The translations under genes were made by a program, and so were the position numbers. The notes under the pieces are model-generated. The model saw nothing but the letters and a program-made list of their open reading frames with translations. It ran no database searches and was not told where the DNA came from. Below, in pieces: positions 57,551-64,000 of a DNA stretch of 64,000 nucleotides (the stretch's first letter is position 1; each line of letters begins with the position of its first letter). Source of the stretch: Gimesia chilikensis (lineage in GTDB: Bacteria; Planctomycetota; Planctomycetia; Planctomycetales; Planctomycetaceae); contig NZ_VTSR01000004.1 in NCBI RefSeq assembly GCF_008329715.1, positions 172,032-236,031 on the forward strand. Direction: 5' to 3'.

Positions 57551-58753
57551 TTGAAAGTCATTGTGATCGGCGGCGGTGCAGCCGGATTCTTCGGGGCGAT
57601 CGCGGCTGCGGAAAATGGTCACGAGGTGACGATCCTCGAAGCCGCCTCCTCCGTCCTGGCGAAAGTCCGCATCTCGGGTGGCGGTCGTTGTAACGTAACG
57701 CACAGCTGCTTCGAACCCCGCGACCTGGTCAACAGCTATCCCCGCGGCGGAAAAGCACTCCGCGGTCCCTTCACCCGCTTTCAACCGGCCGACACGATCG
57801 AGTGGTTTGAGTCGCGCGGCGTCGCCACCAAAACCGAAGCCGACGGCCGCATGTTTCCCACCACCGATGATTCCGCCACAATTGTCAACTGCCTGATGAC
57901 CGCAGCGGAAAACGCGGGCGTCGTGGTTCGTCTGCGTGCCAACGTTGCCGCCATCGAACAACACGAATCCAGTTTCACCGTCACACTGCAGACGGGCGAA
58001 TCAATCAACGCGGATCGCATCCTCATGACAACCGGCGGCAGTCGCGCCGGCTTTGAGTTAAGCGGTCGCCTCGGTCACACAATCGTGCCCCCCGTTCCGT
58101 CACTGTTTACATTCAAAGTCAACGATCCGCGCATCAAAGACCTGCCCGGCGTCGCGGTGGAACAGGTCGAGTGCCAACTGGTCACCAGCACGAAAACGTT
58201 CACCCAGTCGGGGCCGATCCTCGTCACACACTGGGGCCTCAGCGGACCGGCGGTATTGAAACTTTCTGCCTGGGCAGCCCGCGAACTGTTTGAAGCGAAT
58301 TATAACGCCTTGCTCCGCATCAACTGGCTGGCAGGAACGAGTGCCGACCAGGCACGCGAACAGTTAAACGCGTTCAAGTCAGCGCAGGCGAAGAAAAACA
58401 TCGACGCAGCCAGTCCCTGGCAGTTTCCCAAACGGTTATGGAAGTCGCTCGTCGATCACAGCCTGGGCCCGCAACCGGTGCGCTGGGCCGAACTTTCCAA
58501 AAACGGATCGCAGGCCCTCGTCAAAGAACTGACAGCCGGCGAATTCCAGGTCACGGGCAAAGGTGTCTTCAAAGAAGAATTCGTGACCTGCGGCGGCGTC
58601 GACCTGAACGAAGTCGATTTCCGCACGATGGAGAGCCGCCTCTGCCCCGGCCTCTATTTCGCCGGCGAAATCCTCAACATCGACGGTATCACAGGCGGCT
58701 TCAACTTCCAAAACGCCTGGACCACAGCCTGGATCGCAGGCCACGCGATGTAA
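57551..58753 (+). CDS. NAD(P)/FAD-dependent oxidoreductase, BaiN/HI0933-like family
   Basis: A 400-residue flavoprotein. It starts with TTG, preceded closely by GAGGA. VIGGGAAGFFGAIAAAENG is the FAD-binding Rossmann motif, ISGGGRCNVTHS is the family signature, and GLYFAGEILNIDGITGGFNF the second FAD contact. The family includes BaiN-type bile-acid dehydrogenases and RdsA-like enzymes, but most members have no known substrate. It is intact and transcribed alone, between repeat copies 2 and 3. Confidence 0.93.
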   Translation: MKVIVIGGGAAGFFGAIAAAENGHEVTILEAASSVLAKVRISGGGRCNVTHSCFEPRDLVNSYPRGGKALRGPFTRFQPADTIEWFESRGVATKTEADGRMFPTTDDSATIVNCLMTAAENAGVVVRLRANVAAIEQHESSFTVTLQTGESINADRILMTTGGSRAGFELSGRLGHTIVPPVPSLFTFKVNDPRIKDLPGVAVEQVECQLVTSTKTFTQSGPILVTHWGLSGPAVLKLSAWAARELFEANYNALLRINWLAGTSADQAREQLNAFKSAQAKKNIDAASPWQFPKRLWKSLVDHSLGPQPVRWAELSKNGSQALVKELTAGEFQVTGKGVFKEEFVTCGGVDLNEVDFRTMESRLCPGLYFAGEILNIDGITGGFNFQNAWTTAWIAGHAM

Positions 58754-58824
58754 GGCCGAGAGATAACACAACCGACAATCTAATCAGTCCCACACTCTCA
58801 AACCCACAAAAACCAGCGACCACT

Positions 58825-58854
58825 AGCCGCAGGGCTTTAGCCCCGGTTGAAAGC
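58825..58854 (+). repeat. Short module (copy 2) upstream of the dispersed repeat
   Basis: AGCCGCAGGGCTTTAGCCCC followed by GGTTGAAAGC. It matches the module at 55754-55783 and lies 42 bp before repeat copy 3. GGGCTTTAGCCC gives a short hairpin. Confidence 0.75.
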
Positions 58855-58896
58855 CCCAATAAACAGAACACGCAACAAACATCAAACCACAACAGT

Positions 58897-59054
58897 CGTA
58901 GGGGCCGACCCATGTGTCGGCCCGCCTGGCAGAGAACAAGCAAGAGCAAACCACGAACGGGACCAGCAAAATCCCCCTGCCAAAAAACAGAAGGGGGGGA
59001 TCGAATGCAATTCGATCCGAGCTCAGCGAGCAGGAGGTCACAGCTGCCGCGTCC
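58897..59054 (+). repeat. Dispersed repeat, copy 3 (diverged)
   Basis: The two palindromes are kept, and so is the CAGCGAGCAGGAGGTCACAG end. The segment between them has changed more, with a run of seven or more G residues. It lies between the flavoprotein gene and the next minus-strand gene, in the same orientation as the others. Confidence 0.88.
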
Positions 59055-59093
59055 GCTGCAGGGGGGAGCCTCATTTTCGGTTGTAGATAACAT

Positions 59094-59513
59094 TCACTCT
59101 TCGCGGATCACCTGGAAAAAATCACCCTCCAGGAAACCGGGGAGCCAGGTGCGGATGTCGCTGGGCCCGATGTACTTCAAATTCGTCGGGATCACTCCCG
59201 ATTTTCCAAAGTAGGTCTCAGCCACATACAGTTGCAGATCGGCGACCAGTTCCAGAGAACGCTCCAAGAAGACAGCAAGTTCCTCGCGTGCGTCCCGGGC
59301 TTCCTCGTAATTCCCCCAGAAGCCACACGCGTCGCCTGTATGGCGTGCATAGATGTAGTAGAGATCGCGCGTCGAGAATATCGCCCGTGCATCGAGAGAA
59401 ATCGCCTGACCAATAGATGTGACATAAATGTTCCAGCCATCTTCCACCTGATCAGGCACATATTTCGAAATGGGGAGTGGCTCGACAGATCCAAGAATCA
59501 GAGGGTGGCACAC
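59094..59513 (-). CDS. Hypothetical protein
   Basis: A 139-residue protein. A GTG at 59513 with AGGAG six bases upstream is the likely start. It has an alpha/beta mix; blocks such as YIYARHTGDACGFWGNYEEA and SDIRTWLPGFLEGDFFQVI are not assigned to a family. Size, acidity and neighbourhood resemble small immunity-type proteins, which is only an inference. It ends 40 bp after repeat copy 3. Confidence 0.68.
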   Translation of the reverse strand: MCHPLILGSVEPLPISKYVPDQVEDGWNIYVTSIGQAISLDARAIFSTRDLYYIYARHTGDACGFWGNYEEARDAREELAVFLERSLELVADLQLYVAETYFGKSGVIPTNLKYIGPSDIRTWLPGFLEGDFFQVIREE

Positions 59514-59599
59514 ACCATTCTCCTTTTATCCCGACTTACATGATGTTGATCCTGGTCTGGGGACAAAATGTCAGCCGACTTGCGAGGTTTTGGAGCAAA

Positions 59600-59935
59600 T
59601 CAGTACCAGTCCGGAGTACTCAGGCACTCAGCTGCCAGACACCATTGGATTAACTGTCTGACGAATCCCGGCGTGATGGAGAATTCTGCATTCCGTGTAT
59701 CGCTGGACTGACCAGTCCGAAAGGTCGGCACTGGCGGAACCAGTTGCTGCTCTGCCAGCGCGGACATGAACCGCTGATGCGTCCAATCATCGATGGGATA
59801 GTGAAAACAAAGGCTCTTGTCAGGCGAAACAACGACAAGTGTCGGCCAGTCATCGCCAGGGAGATATGGCACAGACCAGTAATACGTCTCCTGATCCACC
59901 ACGATTCGGGTTTTACCCCGTTTTGAGACTGCCAT
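59600..59935 (-). CDS. Hypothetical protein
   Basis: A 111-residue protein. The start MAVSKRGKTRIVVDQETYYW leads into a beta-rich segment (PTLVVVSPDKSLCFHYPID) and a C-terminal helix (FVRQLIQWCLAAECLS). No family is recognised, though similar short proteins occur in planctomycetes. It is 86 bp upstream of the previous gene on the same strand and might share its transcript. Confidence 0.68.
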   Translation of the reverse strand: MAVSKRGKTRIVVDQETYYWSVPYLPGDDWPTLVVVSPDKSLCFHYPIDDWTHQRFMSALAEQQLVPPVPTFRTGQSSDTRNAEFSITPGFVRQLIQWCLAAECLSTPDWY

Positions 59936-60138
59936 ACGAAGTGACCGCTTTCTCTCTCAAGTTCTGATACGGCTCCAGCCAGGAACGACCCGAAAGGGGA
60001 GACCCATTCCGCAGCACTCTGGTTCGGAAAATGGTGACGATTTTACCAACTGCCCCCCCCCCTTTCTGTACCCCACCCAGGGTGCCACCGTTGGCTGGTC
60101 GAGCTAAAAGAAAAACAATGCTCCTCATCACACAACCA

Positions 60139-60204
60139 GAAAGGGTGGGATCGAATGCAATTCGATCCGAGCGCAGCGAGCAGGAGGTCGCAGCTGCCGC
60201 GTCC
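60139..60204 (+). repeat. Dispersed repeat, copy 4 (3' half only)
   Basis: Only the second half of the unit is present: the GGATCGAAT / ATTCGATCC palindrome and the CAGCGAGCAGGAGGTCGCAG tail. A run of ten C residues (60053-60062) and a degenerate copy of the short GGGTGGCA-type repeat (near 60077-60100) lie just upstream. Confidence 0.85.
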
Positions 60205-60248
60205 GAAACTGGGTAAAAGCCACCAACTTCACACCCCACCTGAAACCA

Positions 60249-60815
60249 TCACATATCAACGTCGGACAGCCTCTGTTTCATTTTCCGTTTCAGCAGGAAA
60301 ACAGCAACAATCAATCCGACCAGTCCTCCGGCGTAACCGGCATTATGAATCGTACCCACGATCGCAAATCGTTTGAGCGTGGTTCCGGAAAACTGTCTTT
60401 CAAACCCCAGGAATTCCTGAGAATCAAAGACATAGTAATTCAGGTACCCCGCGACGCCCCCCAGAATGCCCGCACCCATGGCACAACAGGCGATGATCGC
60501 GAGCCCCTGCAGAATATCGCGGCGGGCCGTTTGTAAATCATCACTGTTGAAACGCATCCGCGCGAGAAACCAGCCGGAAAATAATCCCACCCACCAGGTC
60601 GCGAGGAAGCCGATGATGCCCACATACAGCCGCTCGGGCAAATGAAAATCCGCATACCGAAACTGGTGGAATTTGAAATCGGTGAAATATTCCGGCGAGA
60701 TCGTATAGCTGATCTGATCATGCAGCATCCCATACAGTCCGCCCAGCAGCGCCCCAAACAACAGGTACGGCAGAATTCTACGAACGTTTCTGACTCGGGG
60801 AACAATCCACTTCAT
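60249..60815 (-). CDS. Membrane protein of unknown function with a Gly-rich helix pair
   Basis: A 188-residue protein from the ATG at 60815. The open frame runs up to 61091, but that extra part is only the antisense of repeat copy 5 and is left out. Hydrophobic segments lie at about 15-35, 60-85, 110-135 and 160-180. Sequences such as LPYLLFGALLGGLYGML and GLAIIACCAMGAGILGGVAG suggest tightly packed helices. No family is recognised. Confidence 0.72.
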   Translation of the reverse strand: MKWIVPRVRNVRRILPYLLFGALLGGLYGMLHDQISYTISPEYFTDFKFHQFRYADFHLPERLYVGIIGFLATWWVGLFSGWFLARMRFNSDDLQTARRDILQGLAIIACCAMGAGILGGVAGYLNYYVFDSQEFLGFERQFSGTTLKRFAIVGTIHNAGYAGGLVGLIVAVFLLKRKMKQRLSDVDM

Positions 60816-60827
60816 TTCAGTTCTCAA

Positions 60828-60856
60828 CAGGGTGGCATAGTGGTCTGGTCCCACTA
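60828..60856 (+). repeat. Short dispersed repeat, copy 1
   Basis: CAGGGTGGCATAGTGGTCTG followed by GTCCCACTA. It matches 61099-61125 in direct orientation, so the two flank repeat copy 5. The TAGTGG / CCACTA arms can pair. A degenerate relative lies near 60077. Confidence 0.75.
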
Positions 60857-60911
60857 TGATGAAATCAAAGCCCTTCAACACAGAAAGGAGAGTGGATCCG
60901 GGCACAGCAGT

Positions 60912-61062
60912 CGTAGGGGCCGACCCATGTGTCGGCCCGCCTGGCAGCGAACGAAAAAGAATAAACGTGAAACGGGACCAGTAAAAAACTTCAGAAAAAG
61001 AGGGTGGGGTCGAATGCAATTCGATCCGAGCGCAGCGAGCAGTAGGTCGCAACTGCCGCGAT
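60912..61062 (+). repeat. Dispersed repeat, copy 5
   Basis: A complete unit with both palindromes; in the second, one base has changed (GGGTCGAAT replaces GGATCGAAT). It lies between the two short direct repeats and upstream of the divergent-side membrane gene. Same orientation as copies 1-4. Confidence 0.9.
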
Positions 61063-61098
61063 TGATAAAGTGCAAAGCCACCAACCTCCACCGCATCC

Positions 61099-61125
61099 GG
61101 GTGGCACAGTGGGCTGGTCCCACTA
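61099..61125 (+). repeat. Short dispersed repeat, copy 2
   Basis: GGGTGGCACAGTGGGCTGGT followed by CCCACTA. AGTGGG pairs with CCCACT across CTGGT. It is a direct repeat of 60828-60856, 243 bp away, flanking copy 5. Confidence 0.75.
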
Positions 61126-61182
61126 AGAAAGTCGCAGAGTGCATATTATCAGGATCTGCCCCTTTTCCGTTCCAACCCCTCA

Positions 61183-61770
61183 TCAATTCGCGATCAGTAA
61201 TTCCAGCAGGCTGAGGACGGTCGTCCCCTCGCTGTTGTAAGGTTCCTCGAACGTCGTTTCATGATCGACCGAGTAAACCAGCGGGTTCGCGGGATCCTGC
61301 GGGTTCTCACCAATCAGGTAGAAGTAATGCGCGTCAGCACCGAAGGGGACGAACTGGGCAGTGTCGACCGCTGTGAAGTCAGCTTGCCAGTCAGGGTAGA
61401 AGCTGCCGTTCATCGCGAATTCGAAATAATGGCACCACACCAGCACAGAGTCCTGGATTTGAGTCTCAGTCATTTCAGCAGCGCCGCTCCCCGCATGCAG
61501 TTCGCGAAAACGGATTTCGGAGGAACGAAACGTACCCGCCGGCCACTTGATCTGCTGCGTCAGGATTTCGACAGAGGATTGCCCTGTCGGCTCCGACGGC
61601 AGCCCACCGAGCTGAATAATCTGCTCGCGCAGTTCACCATCCAGGAGCATCATCGCAGACCCCCAGTTCACATTCGCCGCCGCCTGCCGTCGCTGTGATT
61701 CAATCTCCTGAGCCCGCCGCTCCTTCTCACGCTGAGCCGCTAAACGTCGCTGTTCTTTATTTGATGGCAT
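61183..61770 (-). CDS. SMI1/KNR4 (SUKH)-like protein, candidate immunity protein
   Basis: A 195-residue protein. The first 35 residues are a charged coiled coil (REKERRAQEIESQRRQ). The C-terminal 60 residues have the SUKH order: FVPFGADAHYFYLIGE, then VYSVDHETTFEE, then TTVLSLLELL, as in SMI1/KNR4 immunity proteins. Such proteins neutralise polymorphic toxins; no toxin gene is seen in the window. The match is partial, so another role is possible. It is one of several small minus-strand genes in this region. Confidence 0.68.
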   Translation of the reverse strand: MPSNKEQRRLAAQREKERRAQEIESQRRQAAANVNWGSAMMLLDGELREQIIQLGGLPSEPTGQSSVEILTQQIKWPAGTFRSSEIRFRELHAGSGAAEMTETQIQDSVLVWCHYFEFAMNGSFYPDWQADFTAVDTAQFVPFGADAHYFYLIGENPQDPANPLVYSVDHETTFEEPYNSEGTTVLSLLELLIAN

Positions 61771-61846
61771 TGAGGCACGATCTTTTTAACTGGAAAGAAA
61801 ACAGCATTCTGCTTTCTGGGTGTACGAAGTGCCTCATTATGCGGGT

Positions 61847-62077
61847 CTATCGCCAGAATTGCCACCACTTTTTGGTGGGTAAACTATCAGACTCTTCCCA
61901 GCTGCCATCGGCGCGACTAACGGCCTTCCGGTTGCCAATTATGATTTCCGTAACTGCTGCATGATCAATCAGTTCCAGCAGATCAGGGGCAAACCAGAAG
62001 TCAGCGTCCAGGTCTTCCATGAACACATTGAGGGCATAATCATCTCTGGCTTCACCAATCACTTCCACATCAGTCAC
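61847..62077 (-). CDS. Small hypothetical protein
   Basis: A 76-residue acidic protein starting with GTG at 62077; an in-frame TAG lies five codons before it. The sequence ends in a basic-aromatic tail (TKKWWQFWR). The rest is an alpha/beta mix around DADFWFAPDLLELIDHAAV. No family is recognised. It could be an accessory or immunity-type protein given its neighbours. Confidence 0.62.
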   Translation of the reverse strand: MTDVEVIGEARDDYALNVFMEDLDADFWFAPDLLELIDHAAVTEIIIGNRKAVSRADGSWEESDSLPTKKWWQFWR

Positions 62078-62261
62078 GGAAGGCGTCGTCTACCCATAAA
62101 CTTACCCACACATACCGGCAATCCCTCTCTCATCAGTTTCCGACGCTGATAAAACTCGGACATGATCCCCAAATGTGATATTCATATTTTACTCGTAGCT
62201 GATGAACGATTCGGGGGCTGAATTGAGATGAAATTATTCAACGGAATATAAAGAAAAAAAA

Positions 62262-64000
62262 TTAATTGATATCTATTTCAGTCGCTGTTATAGACCTTAC
62301 TTTAGCTCGGCTTTCGATTTCATTTACAACACCTTCGTATAGTTTTAATTCAGTGTTATCAGTCGAAATCGTCACGATCAATGAGTATCGAGCCTTCTTT
62401 TCAATGCTCTTCTCACTCGTCTTATTTCGCCACCATCCAGATACTGGATATACACAAATATGACGAGAGGCGGCCAACTCAGCGGCAGTGCCATTCCAGG
62501 TGTCTGAGTGAATTGAGCCACGATTTGTTAGACGCTCTCCTAAATCCCAGTTTCGGTTATCAGGGATTACAGGTTCTGGTCGTTTTCTGTCTTTTCGGTT
62601 TTTCTCGGGCCAAGAATCTTTATTGAGTCGAAGCCGCATCTGTTGAAGAGTCTCATGCGGGCGTATAACTGAAAATCTTAACCCATGTGATTTATAGTTG
62701 TACTTTACTACATAACCTCTACGGGGGGGATTTGGTTCAATAAAATAAGATAAAGTGACTCGCATTTTGATTTGAGTATCTGCCAGGTCCTCAAGTACTT
62801 TTGTTGGTAATGGAAGATCATGGAGATGCATTTCATTCGACTTATCTTTATTATCTAAGTCGTCATAATAATATGGTTGTAAGGCATCTTGAATAATCAT
62901 TGTTGTGAAGCCCGAGGCTGAATCTCTAGCCCTCTCCAAATTTGGGACACCCATTCCGTATACTTTTAAGCGTTGCTCCCGTTCTTTCTGTGGGCTACTA
63001 GGAAACTCTTCAAGCATTCTGTCAGTCCATTCTGCCGAATGAACAATTAGCCCACGTATAGTTTCTGGCCAGTAATCAGGATATTCTGATTGTAGAATGG
63101 CAGCTATTCGGGCAACTTGAGCAGTTGCAGCGCTTGTATCTCTACTAGTACCTAATAAGTTATTGCTGTCTTCTGTCAATTGGGTGGTTAGAAGTTCAAG
63201 ATCATCTGCGCAGAGGATTGTACCCTTATCGTCTTTTAAACGGTTACCTCCCTCAAAAACTACATCGGGTTTGTAAGGCCATGAACTGTCATTCCACAAC
63301 ACTGAAGTCAGGCTAGTCGGCGATAGTGAGCCAGGCATAGCAATGGGTTGAAATCCATCAAATCCTTGTTCCCTGATAGTAGATAATTCTGTGTATGCTC
63401 CCACTGTCAGTGCATTCCAAGATTGGGCAGGGTCTTCAATGCTGGCTAGGTAATTATCATCTGGATAATTTTTCCCATGATCCCATAGATTCCCTGTAGA
63501 GACAATTAGAAGTTTTTGTACTCCATCGTCAACACCAGCGCAGGACTGGTCTATCGATGCTGACCATAATGAAGGTCTACCAAGTTCGTTGCCATTAGCG
63601 GTAACTGCCATGCTAAAAACACGAGATCTATCAGAATCAATCGTATTTGCAATTTCCATTGCTTTCACAGTGATTGGACCATAATCAGGCGGATCATTCA
63701 CTCCATGGGGAGGCAATATTTTAATCGATTCTAACTGATGCTGTAGTTTTAATTCTTCTTTGGATAACAACACATCATTCAATGGACCATATAGTGCTAG
63801 TCCTGCCATCTCCGTGCCATGTCCTTGATGGTCAAATGAGCCCCACTCAGGATTTACGGCATGGGTTGTATTAGGTGAAAAAGCTGAGTCAAGAAGAGGG
63901 TGACCATTATTCACACCGGTATCTAGTAACTCCGATTACAAATAGTTTCCCACCAAAGCGAATTGTTGCCATTGCTTCCTGGTTTTCCTGAGTTCTCTCC
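62262..64000 (-). CDS. Subtilisin-like S8 serine protease, IteS-like (frameshifted, N-terminus outside window)
   Basis: The frame from the GTG at 63914 encodes 550 residues, but the family continues N-terminally. Upstream a second frame reads GGKLFVIGV; shifting by one base near 63924 joins it as FVIGVLDTGVNNGHP, which supplies the catalytic Asp. His32 (GHGTEMAGLALYG), the oxyanion Asn142 (STGN) and Ser261 (DTSAATAQ) are intact. LESIKILPP, RVFSMAVTAN and GRPSLWSASIDQ are typical of the S8 subfamily found beside AAA+ ATPases in anti-phage loci (IteA/IteS type, from memory). Without a real or programmed frameshift it is a pseudogene; a sequencing error is the other reading. The gene is AT-rich against its neighbours, suggesting transfer. 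The ATPase partner would lie beyond 64000. Confidence 0.82.

Noticed and set aside
58438..59214. Open frame of 258 codons on the plus strand
   Set aside because: Out of frame over the flavoprotein end and then through repeat copy 3; Arg- and Pro-rich with no domain.
55802..61062. CRISPR-like array
   Set aside because: Repeat units are about 150 bp, unevenly spaced by up to 1.7 kb with genes between; there are no cas genes.
60816..61091. N-terminal extension of the 60.2 kb membrane protein
   Set aside because: It only translates the antisense of repeat copy 5 and the short flanking repeat; the natural start is the ATG at 60815.

Overview
The window looks like chromosomal DNA of a planctomycete, most likely a Gimesia- or Rubinisphaera-type member of the Planctomycetia. 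Markers are three secreted sulfatases, a Tat-exported DUF1501 protein, a TIGR03067-type protein, a protein with doubled FGE-sulfatase folds fused to a protease, a BlaI/M56 pair with carboxypeptidase-regulatory repeats, and many short single-gene transcription units with weak Shine-Dalgarno sequences and some GTG/TTG starts. The genus is an inference. No rRNA, tRNA, CRISPR array, IS element or prophage was seen.

Layout. 0-12 kb: end of a zinc-ribbon protein, a giant lipoprotein (two FGE folds, propellers, trypsin-like protease), a GNAT acetyltransferase, two secreted alpha/beta hydrolases, a sulfatase and a nucleotidyltransferase-like protein. 12-17 kb: a BlaI repressor and a BlaR1-like M56 metalloprotease, with an operator inside the promoter spacer. 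17-22 kb: a minus-strand cluster of a Tm-1-like protein, a PEP-hydrolase-like TIM barrel, an EthD protein and a sulfatase. 22-33 kb: exported beta-carbonic anhydrase, DUF2200, an ADP-ribosylglycohydrolase with a damaged-looking start, a sugar isomerase-like TIM barrel, lipoprotein and secreted unknowns, a beta-lactamase-fold protein lacking catalytic residues, a sodium:solute symporter and a PQ-loop-like membrane protein. 33-44 kb: NHL propeller, a solitary Cys-rich protein, DUF1501, an overlapping pair that includes a transglutaminase-like protein, a large membrane protein with a strong terminator, an SPFH protein, a sulfatase and a VOC protein. 44-54 kb: small membrane proteins, aldo/keto reductase, TIGR03067, a PL6-type polysaccharide lyase and a membrane-anchored GDPD.

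54-64 kb looks accessory. It holds small proteins of unknown function, a decayed partial gene duplication, five same-orientation copies of a ~150 bp palindrome-bearing repeat, a class IV-like histone deacetylase, a BaiN-type flavoprotein, a SUKH-like candidate immunity protein, and at the right edge a subtilisin-like S8 protease of a type that I recall from anti-phage loci. That gene carries a one-base frameshift next to its catalytic Asp.

The sulfatases, polysaccharide lyase, hydrolases and symporter fit the planctomycete habit of degrading sulfated polysaccharides. The strongest leads are the S8 protease and the small-protein/repeat island beside it, the Cys-rich protein at 34.1 kb, and the transglutaminase-like pair at 36.6-38.7 kb.
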